Of a stretch of 64,000 nt of DNA, positions 51,121 to 59,591 are shown in pieces. The stretch's first letter is position 1. Every line of letters starts with the position of its first letter. The notes under the pieces were generated by a model that was not told the DNA's origin, ran no database searches, and worked only from the letters and a program-made list of their open reading frames with translations. The stretch lies in the NCBI GenBank assembly GCA_002863125.1, contig PKEB01000005.1, positions 1-64,000 on the forward strand, given 5' to 3'. The DNA comes from Flavobacteriales bacterium. Lineage in GTDB: Bacteria; Bacteroidota; Bacteroidia; Flavobacteriales_D; Sanyastnellaceae. The position numbers and the translations under genes were made by a program.

Positions 51121-52260
51121 TCAGAATGCCTCACCAATGAAGAAATATATGCCGCTGCCTTCTGCTGTAAAGGCCATATCCAGTCGGGTATAAATATCCT
51201 TTTCTGGGAAGATTAAGAATCGGAGTCCCGCCCCACCAGCCGGCAAAAACTGATCCCATTCAAACGAGCGATCATCTCCAAATACCTGGCCAATCGACAT
51301 GAAAAAACTGGCGCCCACCCGCTTGGAAAAAGAAAAAGGCAAAATGCGGTATTCAACCTGACCCGCGATGAGGTTTTTGTCACGGAATCTTCCAAGGTAA
51401 TACCCACGCATCAGGCTTTCCCCTCCCATAAGTGCCAACATGTTAAAGGGCGGATTACCTGTTGTCAATTGACTGTATCCTTGCATAGCCAAAACCGTAT
51501 TCTCTCGAATCGGAAGGTATAAACGGGTATCTGCGATATAAGAGATAAAGTTGAAGTCACGCCCATCGCGTGAATGGTAATTTAAAAATCCCCATTCGCT
51601 GTAGACTCCTTTTCTTGGATTCATGGCATTGTGGATGTTATTGTAAATCACCCCCAATCCCACACCCATGTTTCTCGACCCCTTGCTTCCGACATCAGGC
51701 TCCGTAAAATCCTCGGTTGAATTCGAGTATTCGATACCCGTTAGCCCTTGGTAATCCAATTCGAGTCCACAATACAAGGACGGCCATGTTTCCCGCATAA
51801 TCCTCTCACGGATTAAGAGGTACTCTCCATCGATTACGCTTTGAACTTCTGCTGGGCTATTCCTGCCGATGCCATGGTAAAAAAGCGGGAAACTTTGGTA
51901 CCGTGCCTTTCCATAAAAAAACCACGTATTCTCGTCGCTATACAACGAATGGTCTAGCCACAGACCGTATTGATTCTCCAAGGTCAAAAAGGCGAACGAC
52001 TTGACCTCACTCAAACGGTTTTTCAAATCCCGATTCGCCGAATATACATACAGGCTCGAAACACCAAACTCCCAACTGGTCTCCGGCGCATACGCAAGAG
52101 TGGGATAATGAATCAACTTCGCCGCAGTCGAATCCTCTGCTTGACCAAAGAAACGCTCGAAATAGCGTTTGAGGACACCATTTGTTTCATGCTCATCTTG
52201 AGCAAAGCTGCTGGTGGCAATCCCGACCAACCAAACGATTAATGTGAATTGAATCCTCAT
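51121..52260 (-). CDS. Omp85/BamA-type outer-membrane surface-antigen domain protein
   Basis: 379 residues from the ATG at 52260, signal peptide cleaved near SSFAQ. The whole mature protein is a 16-strand-type barrel without POTRA domains. The Omp85 hallmark is present: MGGESLMRGYYLGRFRDKN, where the LMRGY segment corresponds to the conserved VRGY/F loop. Such POTRA-less members occur in Bacteroidota and may move lipids or proteins across the outer membrane. Local sequence is AT-richer than the neighbours. Confidence 0.85.
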   Translation of the reverse strand: MRIQFTLIVWLVGIATSSFAQDEHETNGVLKRYFERFFGQAEDSTAAKLIHYPTLAYAPETSWEFGVSSLYVYSANRDLKNRLSEVKSFAFLTLENQYGLWLDHSLYSDENTWFFYGKARYQSFPLFYHGIGRNSPAEVQSVIDGEYLLIRERIMRETWPSLYCGLELDYQGLTGIEYSNSTEDFTEPDVGSKGSRNMGVGLGVIYNNIHNAMNPRKGVYSEWGFLNYHSRDGRDFNFISYIADTRLYLPIRENTVLAMQGYSQLTTGNPPFNMLALMGGESLMRGYYLGRFRDKNLIAGQVEYRILPFSFSKRVGASFFMSIGQVFGDDRSFEWDQFLPAGGAGLRFLIFPEKDIYTRLDMAFTAEGSGIYFFIGEAF

Positions 52261-52312
52261 GCAATTGAAGTTCTTGGTCAAAGTACATCCTTTGGAGATA
52301 TGAACGGCCAAC

Positions 52313-52338
52313 AAAAAAGCCCTGGACAATTCCAGGGC
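52313..52338 (-). terminator. Rho-independent terminator after the NTF2-like lipoprotein gene
   Basis: Perfect 8-bp stem GCCCTGGA/TCCAGGGC with a 4-base loop, followed on the minus strand by TTTTTT. It lies 48 bp past the stop at 52386 and insulates the Omp85-type gene. Confidence 0.88.
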
Positions 52339-52385
52339 TCTTGCACAGAAAAGGCGCAATGCGATAACGAAGATTGACCGGCTTG

Positions 52386-52904
52386 TCACTCGGATGCATT
52401 GGCAGCTGTATAGGCAGCGGCCTCCGCATTTTGTGCATCCTCACTCCAATACCCGTGCAACTCTGCAATGACACCGTCCTGCCACTTATAGCTGAAGTGT
52501 CCCCGGTTGGAATAACTCTCACCGGTTGTTTGGCCGTTGCCCGTCCAGGTGAACCAGGCACGCGACCAAACCGACCCATCGCTCCAGTACTCGGTTTGGA
52601 TGCTTGCATCATCAATGGCAATCTCATTGTACAAGGCATCGTGGTGCATCTTAAAGCCACCCATCAGGTTATCACGGCCTGAGAATTCGACGTTGTTGAT
52701 TTTGCACAAAACATTCTCGGCATACATGTCCATAACGTCCCACTCATTGAGGACGTACTTGTCAAATAGCAGCTCAATTTGAGCGGATCGCTCATCGTCT
52801 GTGGCAACGACGGATTGTTCTGTGGCCGCAGAGTCTTCTGGAGCCGTGCAGCCAAACAATATGACCACGGCACAAATCGAAGAGGTGAAAAACAGTTTAT
52901 TCAT
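52386..52904 (-). CDS. NTF2/SnoaL-like lipoprotein
   Basis: 172 residues with a lipobox (ILFGCTAP). The mature part (about 45-155) follows the NTF2/SnoaL cone fold: a helix with LFDKYVLNEWDVMDMYAENV, then strands FSGRDNLMGGFKMHHDAL and NRGHFSYKWQDGVIAELHGYW. Such domains bind small hydrophobic ligands or act as non-catalytic scaffolds. Function unknown. Confidence 0.78.
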   Translation of the reverse strand: MNKLFFTSSICAVVILFGCTAPEDSAATEQSVVATDDERSAQIELLFDKYVLNEWDVMDMYAENVLCKINNVEFSGRDNLMGGFKMHHDALYNEIAIDDASIQTEYWSDGSVWSRAWFTWTGNGQTTGESYSNRGHFSYKWQDGVIAELHGYWSEDAQNAEAAAYTAANASE

Positions 52905-53022
52905 GGGGTTACATTTATGGATGAAAAGAACGAATTAGCAACCATTGAATCAATTGATTATGAATGAAATGTTAATTAGTTTCCATTTCGAGATTTCAAT
53001 TCGTCGCAAGCAGAAATAGCCC

Positions 53023-53499
53023 ATGAATGAAGAACAGGAAGGCCTGACTTTTGTCCCTTACACGCCCACGTACAGACAGGCCTTTTTTGACCTGAATGCG
53101 GCTTGGCTGAATGCCTACTTCCTGCTCGAGCCTTTCGACATCGAGGTGCTTTCCGATCCTGAAAAAATGGTGATCGCGCCCGGCGGGGCCATCTTCATCG
53201 GCCTATTGAAGGGGCAGGCCGTCGCGACGTTTGCGCTGACGCCTCAAGGCGAAGGCAAGGTGGAATTGAACAAAATGGCCGTCGACGAGGAGCACCGCGG
53301 CAAGGGGTTTGGCCACCAAATGATGGAATACATCCTGCGCGTTTGCCGCCAGCGGGAGGTGCACACGCTGGAACTCTACTCTCACACGTCACTCAAACCG
53401 GCCATCCACCTCTATGAAACGTACGGTTTCAAGCCCGTGCCTGTCCCCGACGACTGCGTCTACGACCGAGCGGACATCCGCATGCAGATAACGTTGTAA
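53023..53499 (+). CDS. GNAT family N-acetyltransferase
   Basis: 158 residues. The acetyl-CoA binding motif is KMAVDEEHRGKGFGHQMME (about 86-104), with the expected RGKGFG pyrophosphate loop and a downstream HLYETYGFKPV. Substrate unknown. Monocistronic; tail to tail with the esterase gene. Confidence 0.9.
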   Translation: MNEEQEGLTFVPYTPTYRQAFFDLNAAWLNAYFLLEPFDIEVLSDPEKMVIAPGGAIFIGLLKGQAVATFALTPQGEGKVELNKMAVDEEHRGKGFGHQMMEYILRVCRQREVHTLELYSHTSLKPAIHLYETYGFKPVPVPDDCVYDRADIRMQITL

Positions 53500-53512
53500 T
53501 GGCGGGCGACCG

Positions 53513-54958
53513 TCACTCCTCAGCCCGGAAAATCTTGCGCACTTGGCCGTTGGAAAGCCGCTCGATTACGAGTTGTCCGGCCGCATTGGCTGGACAAGGA
53601 CGCCCCAGCATGTCCCACGTGCCTTGCACAGTTGATTGAGCCGATGGCAGGTCGGGCTCGATGCTCAATGGTAAGTTGATGTTGCACGTGCTTTCGAAAA
53701 ATTCCCATGCCACCAAGCTCGCATCGATGTCCATGTTGCCCCATGCGCCAGGCCAGTCGTGGCCGCCCCCGATGACTCTGTACAGTTCGAGCCGCGGACA
53801 AGCCGTTTCGTTGGACCACGCCATGACCTCCACCTCGCTGCCGTCGGTCGCATCGGTGTTAGGCAGTTCCTCCGTGCCTTCACTGACCAATCCAAATAGG
53901 TCCACGAGGAAATCCATGGTCTCCGGAATGCTCGGGTACGCTCCCCAACCGTCTTGGTTAGTGGGATCGCCATCGTAGTACGTTACATCGTCCTCTGTGC
54001 CGTGAATTTCGAGGATGTTGGTGGTCGAATACGGATTGCAAGCATCCATGATGTCTTGCATGATCATGCCCGCAACCGGCGCCACCGCCTGAAACACGGT
54101 CGAGGCCTGGCACGCCAACAAGTAGCAAAAGTCGCCCCCGTTGGACATTCCTGTCGCATACACCGCCGTCTCGTCCAGCGCGTAGTTTGATTGCAGGTAG
54201 TCGTTTAAGGCCAGCGTAAAGGCCACATCGTCCACGTTTTCATTGAATTGAAAGTCATACCCCACATTGAAAAAGGCATTCCCATATGAATCGTCGGTTC
54301 CCTGCGGGTAGCAGACCGCAAAACCGAATTCCTCTGCCAGTGCATTGAACCCCGAATACTGCATGATATCATCCGCGCTACCCGTGTATCCATGAAAGAC
54401 GAACACCAATGGGCAATCCGCAGGTGCGGACTCGGGATGGTAATAAATGTACTGCCGTTCCCACGCCTCCGAATTGACCGTGTGCTCAAAGGTTTCGAAG
54501 TAAACGCAACTGCCGTCATCGGTGTTGGCTCCTTGAACAAAATTCAAGGCGTCCTGCTCCGTGCAGCCTGGCAAGCTCGTATCGCACGTGGCTTCCCCGA
54601 CCTCGAAGGCGAGGTAGCCCGCGTAGCCATCGTCCAGCGTGAACGTGTCTGGAAACCCTTCTAGGGGCAGCGAGCTGGAGATTGCTCCCCCATTCCACCC
54701 ATCGCCCCATGAGTCAGCGACCGAAAAAAAGTAGCACCCGTCCTCTAAGCACAGCACTTGGTCTGACGTTGTCCAGTTCGACTCGCCTTGAAACGATGCA
54801 ATGAACATCGGCTCGCTGCCTTCCAAAGCATGGAAGAGTTCCCAAGACATCTCATCACCCCATTGGGCGGTTGACGTTTGAATGCTAACCTCCGTGAACT
54901 CACATTGCGCATAGGCTTGGAGTGAAATACAGCAAAAAAGAACTTGTAACCATTTCAT
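53513..54958 (-). CDS. Secreted PHB-depolymerase/feruloyl-esterase-type alpha/beta hydrolase, two-domain
   Basis: 481 residues, signal peptide (MKWLQVLFCCISLQAYAQ). An N-terminal beta domain (about 20-125) has DSWGDGWNGG, common in secreted Bacteroidota proteins. A short Cys-containing linker (about 127-155) is followed by the hydrolase: FVFHGYTG, nucleophile elbow GMSNGG (Ser272) and GGGHDWPGAWGNMDID. The last about 35 residues (TWDMLGRPC... VRKIFRAE) resemble a T9SS sorting tail. The GHDWPGAWGNMDI block is shared with the hydrolase at 47531-48727, so the two are paralogues. Confidence 0.87.
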   Translation of the reverse strand: MKWLQVLFCCISLQAYAQCEFTEVSIQTSTAQWGDEMSWELFHALEGSEPMFIASFQGESNWTTSDQVLCLEDGCYFFSVADSWGDGWNGGAISSSLPLEGFPDTFTLDDGYAGYLAFEVGEATCDTSLPGCTEQDALNFVQGANTDDGSCVYFETFEHTVNSEAWERQYIYYHPESAPADCPLVFVFHGYTGSADDIMQYSGFNALAEEFGFAVCYPQGTDDSYGNAFFNVGYDFQFNENVDDVAFTLALNDYLQSNYALDETAVYATGMSNGGDFCYLLACQASTVFQAVAPVAGMIMQDIMDACNPYSTTNILEIHGTEDDVTYYDGDPTNQDGWGAYPSIPETMDFLVDLFGLVSEGTEELPNTDATDGSEVEVMAWSNETACPRLELYRVIGGGHDWPGAWGNMDIDASLVAWEFFESTCNINLPLSIEPDLPSAQSTVQGTWDMLGRPCPANAAGQLVIERLSNGQVRKIFRAEE

Positions 54959-54991
54959 GGAGTGAGCGGCGTTTGGGGGTAAGGCTATTTC

Positions 54992-55276
54992 TCAAACCTG
55001 ATTAAGTTCATAGATTTCGTAGCTCTCCATCACAGCATCAAAAACAGGCTTTGACACTTGATTCGAACCGTTCAAAAATGCGTGCAATGCATCCATGTCG
55101 TGGACCACGATTTTAAACATGACTTTACGTTGGTCTGGCGCAACCGTTCCAATAGTCTTGCTCAAGTCAGCAATATTCTTCCGTTCAGCAATTCCTTCAT
55201 CAGACTGCATGAAACTCATAAATTTTGGGAACTGTCCCTCTTTAAGCATTCCAACAACGAGTATATTCTTCATCAT
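54992..55276 (-). CDS. Small cytosolic protein, unknown
   Basis: 94 residues from the ATG at 55276 (55273 is an alternative). Pattern beta-alpha-beta-beta-alpha-beta (MKNILVVGML, KVMFKIVVHDMDALHAFL, YEIYELNQV), as in ferredoxin-like dimeric barrels. No family recognised. Lies between the esterase and the fur-type gene in the same direction as both. Confidence 0.6.
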   Translation of the reverse strand: MMKNILVVGMLKEGQFPKFMSFMQSDEGIAERKNIADLSKTIGTVAPDQRKVMFKIVVHDMDALHAFLNGSNQVSKPVFDAVMESYEIYELNQV

Positions 55277-55342
55277 TTTTTTTTCGAAAGAAACAACCAA
55301 ACACGACTTGATTCAACGCGTGCCCCATTTTTATCTGCCTCG

Positions 55343-55723
55343 TCACCGCATGCAAGTAGCGCACTGCCCCTTGAGCAGCACCTGGGCCTCATCGACACGG
55401 TATTGATTCAGGGTCGGCACAGCCACTTCCTGCTCCAGGCAAACGACTTGACTGCACGAAGTACATTGGAAGTGAGCGTGGCTATGGACATGGCCGGATT
55501 GGTTGCATTCTTTGCACAGTGCGTAAAATCTGATGTTCTCGGAAGCGAGAAACGAATGCACTACTCCATCGTCTTCGAGCCGATCCAGCAACCTGTATAC
55601 AGTAGATCGGTTTACGTCGACTGGCAACCGCTCGATCAGAAGGTGGGCAGACAGCGCCTCCTGCGTGTTGCGGAATGCATCGAGCACCAATTCAAGATTT
55701 CGTGTTTTGCGGTGGACGCCCAT
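55343..55723 (-). CDS. Fur-family metalloregulator, probably Zur
   Basis: 126 residues from the ATG at 55723. Winged helix with VNRSTVYRLLDRLEDDGVV as recognition region. The metal-binding part has HVHSHAHFQCTSCSQVVCLE and a C-terminal QCATC, giving the two CxxC pairs of the structural zinc site and the His-rich sensing site. Zur rather than Fur is inferred from the divergent MerC-like and COG0523 genes, typical zinc-limitation targets. The 70-bp divergent gap carries two palindromes. Confidence 0.85.
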   Translation of the reverse strand: MGVHRKTRNLELVLDAFRNTQEALSAHLLIERLPVDVNRSTVYRLLDRLEDDGVVHSFLASENIRFYALCKECNQSGHVHSHAHFQCTSCSQVVCLEQEVAVPTLNQYRVDEAQVLLKGQCATCMR

Positions 55724-55746
55724 GGTCAATAACTAATGCGACTGTG

Positions 55747-55760
55747 TTGCAATAATGCAA
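55747..55760. promoter_or_regulatory. Palindrome TTGCA-N4-TGCAA in the zur-merC gap
   Basis: TTGCA (55747-55751), ATAA, TGCAA (55756-55760). Its TTG is a candidate -33 element for merC, 18 bases from TAATTTAG. Candidate Fur-family operator half of a double site. Confidence 0.55.
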
Positions 55761-55765
55761 TTTCA

Positions 55766-55778
55766 TGCTAATTTAGCA
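55766..55778. promoter_or_regulatory. Palindrome TGCTAA-T-TTAGCA in the zur-merC gap, candidate Zur box
   Basis: Perfect 6-1-6 inverted repeat, the symmetry of Fur/Zur boxes. It contains TAATTTAG (55769-55776), the likely -7 element of merC. A bound repressor would block that promoter. Confidence 0.62.
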
Positions 55779-55793
55779 CCTCATTCCATTTCC

Positions 55794-56198
55794 ATGGCAT
55801 CTTTTTCCCTCAAATCGGATTCTGTCGGAGCGGCAGCCAGTTTTCTGTGCATGATTCACTGCTTGGCCACGCCCTTCCTGTTTGTGGCACAAGCGTGTTC
55901 TAGCGCGTGTTGTAGCGGCGCCCCCACGTGGTGGCGAGCTGTTGATTTCGTCTTTCTTGTGGTATCCGGACTGGCCGTTTTTCGTTCCATGCAAACCAGT
56001 TCCAAACCGTGGGTTTGGCGAAGCTTGTGGGCGACCTGGGGCGTATTGGCGTGGTCGGTATTGATGGAAGCCTTCGCACCTGAACTTTTCTACCCTGCAG
56101 CCAAATACACGGCCGCTTCGGTGCTGATTGGCCTGCATATCTACAATATGAAATACTGCCAATGCGGCACGCCTGAATGCTCAGTACATGGTGGCTAA
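55794..56198 (+). CDS. MerC-domain membrane protein
   Basis: 134 residues from the ATG at 55794, four membrane helices. The MerC motif [15 protein letters not shown] has its Cys pair within the first helix. A second Cys cluster follows (ACSSACCSG), and a C-terminal Cys/His tail ([15 protein letters not shown]) faces the cytosol. MerC proteins carry mercuric ion; chromosomal MerC-domain proteins next to zur and COG0523 genes probably handle zinc (inference). Overlaps the GTPase gene by 11 bp. Confidence 0.85.
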   Translation: MASFSLKSDSVGAAASFLCMIHCLATPFLFVAQACSSACCSGAPTWWRAVDFVFLVVSGLAVFRSMQTSSKPWVWRSLWATWGVLAWSVLMEAFAPELFYPAAKYTAASVLIGLHIYNMKYCQCGTPECSVHGG

Positions 56199-57405
56199 CG
56201 CGAAACTTCCGGTAACTGTACTTTCCGGCTTCTTGGGAGCGGGCAAGACCACGTTGTTGAACCACATCCTTCACAACAAGCAAAACCTCAAGGTCGCTGT
56301 CATCGTGAATGACATGAGTGAGGTCAATGTCGATGCGAACCTTGTGGCCAGCGAAAACACTTTGTCCCGAACAGAGGAAAAGCTCGTCGAAATGAGCAAC
56401 GGTTGCATATGTTGCACCCTTCGCGAGGATTTAATGGAAGAAGTCGAACGGCTTGCCCTTGAAAAGCGATTCGATTATTTACTCATCGAAAGCACAGGCA
56501 TCAGCGAACCCATCCCAGTGGCGCAGACCTTCTCTTTCGTGGACGAAGACAACGGCATCGACCTCAGCCGTTTCAGCTACGTCGACACCATGGTAACGGT
56601 GGTGGACGCCGCCAATTTCTTTCGCGATTTTGGTAGCCCTGAGACCTTGGTCGACCGCAATCTGACCGACATTGAAGGAGACGACCGAACCATCGTGAAT
56701 CTGCTCACCGATCAAGTCGAATTTGCCAACGTCATCGTACTCAACAAGGTGGATGCGGTATCCGAAGAACACCTAGGCATCTTAAGGAGTACGCTCAAAA
56801 AACTCAATCCCAACGCCAACTTAGTGGAGACCAACTTCAGCAAAGTCGATCCCAAGCGGATTCTCAATACAGGGCTTTTTGATTTTGAAGAAGCCGAAGC
56901 CAGTGCCGGGTGGATTGAGGAATTGAACAAGGAAGAACACACACCTGAAACGGAGGAATACGGCATCGGATCGTTCGTTTACAGAAGCACCTTGCCGTTC
57001 GACCCCGATCGATTCTGGCATTACTTCCAAACTCGCTTCCCGGCCAATATCATTCGCAGCAAAGGCCTATTCTGGATTGCATCCCGTCCGGATCAGGCAT
57101 TGATTTGGGGACAGGCGGGCGGCTCAATCCGAACGGACAGTGCCGGTGTTTGGTGGTGCAGCATGCCGTTCTCCAAACGCATCCAATTTCTTTCCTTCAT
57201 CGAAAATCAAGATGAAATCGAAGCTGCTTGGGACCCTACGTTTGGGGATCGAAAAACCGAAATCGTCATCATCGGGCAAAACTTAGACGAGGCCCAAATC
57301 CGACAAGAATTGGACGCTTGCCTTGTGCCGTTGGATCGGCTCCACGAAAACTGGCAATTGGGCTTCCAAGATGAGTGGCCCGTGGAACGCAGCATTCCGT
57401 TGTAA
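56188..57405 (+). CDS. COG0523 GTPase, zinc-responsive metallochaperone subfamily
   Basis: 405 residues. G domain: Walker [10 protein letters not shown] (14-22), the variant switch [11 protein letters not shown] (40-50), metal site GCICC (72-76), ESTG (101-104) and NKVD near 195. The C-terminal domain (about 285-395) is the CobW_C type. The SEVNVD form, rather than EFGE, and pairing with zur point to the YciC/ZagA/ZigA group, which delivers zinc to key enzymes under starvation. Its start lies inside merC, so both are translated from one mRNA. Confidence 0.9.
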   Translation: MVANAKLPVTVLSGFLGAGKTTLLNHILHNKQNLKVAVIVNDMSEVNVDANLVASENTLSRTEEKLVEMSNGCICCTLREDLMEEVERLALEKRFDYLLIESTGISEPIPVAQTFSFVDEDNGIDLSRFSYVDTMVTVVDAANFFRDFGSPETLVDRNLTDIEGDDRTIVNLLTDQVEFANVIVLNKVDAVSEEHLGILRSTLKKLNPNANLVETNFSKVDPKRILNTGLFDFEEAEASAGWIEELNKEEHTPETEEYGIGSFVYRSTLPFDPDRFWHYFQTRFPANIIRSKGLFWIASRPDQALIWGQAGGSIRTDSAGVWWCSMPFSKRIQFLSFIENQDEIEAAWDPTFGDRKTEIVIIGQNLDEAQIRQELDACLVPLDRLHENWQLGFQDEWPVERSIPL

Positions 57406-57577
57406 CGGTCGCACTTCTGCTCGTTACACCCTGATGATTTCAATTCAGTCACAATCACTATCATATTCAATTCGCCTGAAAGGCTGGAACATGCCACTGT
57501 AGGATCCTCGCACGATCTCTTCGTTTTGTAGCTCCAGAACAATACGCATTATTTGGTCCAAAGTATTCCAGTGAGCA

Positions 57578-57607
57578 TAAAAAACGGGTGAGCAAAAGCC
57601 CACCCGA
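57578..57607 (-). terminator. Orphan rho-independent terminator, minus strand
   Basis: Minus strand: CGGGTGGGC, TTTT, GCTCACCCG (one mismatch), then TTTTTT. No minus-strand gene ends here, so it may end an unannotated RNA transcribed from the interval up to about 57890. Confidence 0.6.
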
Positions 57608-57868
57608 TGTGCGTAGTGATAATTGAAAAAGCGAAAACTGCCAACTGCGTTCAGTCGTGCAGAACCATACTGAAAAGTAGTCCCTGCGAAAGGATTAAAC
57701 CACACTCACGCAGTACAAAACTGCACCTATATCAGAAGGTGTACAATAGCCCAAAACAGTTATTTTGAATCATTCTAAATAAGTGTTTATCTGGCCACTT
57801 TTTGCCATCTATGCTACAAAAGGCACGTCTTGTGCCGTATTCATGGCCGTTGGATGTCAAATCGTATA

Positions 57869-57890
57869 AATCAATCTATTTAGATTGATT
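57869..57890. promoter_or_regulatory. Perfect 22-bp palindrome before the Cys-rich gene
   Basis: Arms AATCAATCTA and TAGATTGATT separated by TT. It lies 62 bp before the ATG of the Cys-rich gene and within a possible divergent promoter region. Ten-base perfect arms make it a strong operator candidate; the regulator is unknown. Confidence 0.6.
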
Positions 57891-57952
57891 ATTAATAGGT
57901 GAGCGACATCCAACATAAAGAACCAGAAGAGCATTTAATCAGTTCTTTTTTC

Positions 57953-58183
57953 ATGATTAGTACTACATCCACCTGCACGAATTGCCTCCACTTAGGGGCA
58001 AAATTCCAATGCACCGTGCACGACATGAAGGTTGATTTCAATAACACCTGTGACAAACACGAACTTGCGTCCCGGCTTTCAGTGTCCTCTTCATGCTCCA
58101 ATTGTTCAGCGGTGAATACATCGAATTGCGCACATCCAGGTCAAGCTGCCCAAGACTTATTGTGCGTCGATTGGAAGCGTTGA
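57953..58183 (+). CDS. Cys-rich mini-protein with two zinc-knuckle-like repeats
   Basis: 76 residues from the ATG at 57953 (a GTG at 57899 would add 18). Repeat 1: CTNCLHLGAKFQC then HDMKV and TCDKHE. Repeat 2: CSNCSAVNTSNCAHPGQ then LLCVDW. Eight Cys in two C-x2-C...C...C groups, with His residues, suit zinc or iron binding as in small rubredoxin-like folds. No signal peptide. The start is 548 bp after the zinc-linked COG0523 gene and 62 bp after a perfect palindrome. Family not recognised. Confidence 0.62.
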   Translation: MISTTSTCTNCLHLGAKFQCTVHDMKVDFNNTCDKHELASRLSVSSSCSNCSAVNTSNCAHPGQAAQDLLCVDWKR

Positions 58184-58328
58184 GCGATTTCTTCAGGACA
58201 GGTGCATCAACATCCTGTTCTGACGTTTTGCGCAGGCAATAAATACGAGACCCGATTGCCATCAAAGTTTTGATTCAATCGAACAAGGAGACTGCAAGGT
58301 CACGCTCAGCAATGAGTGATGCTCCTGT

Positions 58329-59531
58329 TCAGCCCCTTGTTCTCATCGGCTGGATGCGCCAATAAGTGAGCGATCGCCATGCCCACTCGACCGGGCCGAA
58401 AGCGTAGCGGTCCATCCACCATTTCGACGCGATGATTTGCACGACCCAGATGGGGACAATGACGAGCCACAACCGCGCACGATCTAAGGTCCCGAACATC
58501 CCAAAGCCGTGGCCGTACATCAAGGTGGTGCAGATGACGGTTTGCGCGAGGTAGTTGGTCAATGCCATTCTTCCCACAGGAGCAAGCCACCGCTCCAGCT
58601 CATGCCTTGCTCCGCCTCCGCAAAGCCAGAGGATGCCCCCAACATAGCCCACTACGAGGAACACCATCCCCATGCTCCTGAAGAAACCTCCATAGAAAAA
58701 CACCTCCATCGCCCATTCGTGGGTTTGGCTGTAATGAAAGCCCCACCCGGTGATGGCCAAGCCCACCGCCAGACCGATGAGCGCAAGCCCGCCGTTCCAC
58801 CTCCGGCCCCTGCTACTGTCCAAAACGCCTGCCTTGTACAGCCCCATGCCCAGCAGCATCATCGCGGTCGCACGGAGGGCCAGCATGGGTAGGTACTCGG
58901 TTTGCAACGCCATGGCACCGGGAACACGGACCGTCATTTGGTCCACCCACGTTCCGCGCATGGCCGCCACCTCTTGGCCGATGGCCGCACTGCTCGGCGT
59001 CCAAAACTCCGCGAATCCTGCTACGTCCGCCTCCGTCCAATACGGCACCGACCACCCCATCATGGCATCCATCAGCAGCAAGAGCATCACGCTCGCACCC
59101 GATGCGATGAACAGATTGCGCGCGCTCCATTTGCGAAAGAAGAACAGCCACACCGAGCAAATGGCATAGGTGACCAAAATGTCCCCCACCCAAAGGAGGT
59201 AGGCATGCAGCAATCCGAAGACCAAAAGCCACCCGTTTCGCCTCATGTGAAATGCCCATGCAGATCGTCCCTTCCCCTCTACTTTATCAGTGAACAAGAC
59301 CACACTCGCTCCGAACAGCAGGGAAAAGAGGCCCATGAATTTCTCGTTGGCAAAGAGCTCCGAAACCACCAAGGCGACTTGATTCCAGCCGTGCAACACC
59401 CCATCCGCATGGGGGTTGAAGTAGTGGGCCTCGGGCAGCCCGAAGCTAATGATGTTCATGATGAGAATGCCCAACAGTGCAAAGCCCCTCATGACATCCA
59501 GTTGGTTGATGCGTGTGGTTATCGTCTTCAT
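58329..59531 (-). CDS. DUF418 family membrane protein
   Basis: 400 residues, about ten membrane helices. Family features: the N-terminal RINQLDVMRGFALLGILIMNI, FSLLFGASVVLF and the C-terminal DUF418 block (PVGRMALTNYLAQTVICTTLMYGHG, then FGPVEWAWRSLTY). These resemble acyltransferase-3-like membrane proteins; activity unknown. Preceded by TACTTTTG seven bases before the ATG. Confidence 0.9.
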   Translation of the reverse strand: MKTITTRINQLDVMRGFALLGILIMNIISFGLPEAHYFNPHADGVLHGWNQVALVVSELFANEKFMGLFSLLFGASVVLFTDKVEGKGRSAWAFHMRRNGWLLVFGLLHAYLLWVGDILVTYAICSVWLFFFRKWSARNLFIASGASVMLLLLMDAMMGWSVPYWTEADVAGFAEFWTPSSAAIGQEVAAMRGTWVDQMTVRVPGAMALQTEYLPMLALRATAMMLLGMGLYKAGVLDSSRGRRWNGGLALIGLAVGLAITGWGFHYSQTHEWAMEVFFYGGFFRSMGMVFLVVGYVGGILWLCGGGARHELERWLAPVGRMALTNYLAQTVICTTLMYGHGFGMFGTLDRARLWLVIVPIWVVQIIASKWWMDRYAFGPVEWAWRSLTYWRIQPMRTRG

Positions 59532-59538
59532 GCCGACT

Positions 59539-59546
59539 CAAAAGTA
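59539..59546 (-). promoter_or_regulatory. -7 element TACTTTTG before the DUF418 gene
   Basis: Minus-strand perfect TAnnTTTG, seven bases before ATG 59531, the same spacing as at 39109 and 39187. Confidence 0.55.
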
Positions 59547-59591
59547 ACGCTCACTTCGAATTCAGCCCCTTTCGCTAAAGAAAGCGTGAGG

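Larger units (their letters stand above)
57406..57952. other. Gene-poor interval after the COG0523 gene
   Basis: About 550 bp, AT-richer than the flanks. It holds a 7-bp inverted repeat TGTAACG/CGTTACA around the GTPase stop (57401-57428) and a minus-strand terminator-like hairpin (57578-57607). A weaker hairpin GGCAC/GTGCC lies at 57822-57836, and a perfect palindrome at 57869-57890. No convincing protein-coding frame: the longest minus-strand frame (57445-57705) contains the terminator hairpin. Confidence 0.6.

Noticed and set aside
57445-57705. 86-codon minus-strand frame
   Set aside because: It contains a rho-independent terminator hairpin in its middle and has no recognisable features.
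57869-57890. FNR/CRP-type box reading of the 22-bp palindrome
   Set aside because: The half-sites are in the opposite order (ATCAA first, TTGAT second) from TTGAT-N4-ATCAA and the spacing does not fit.
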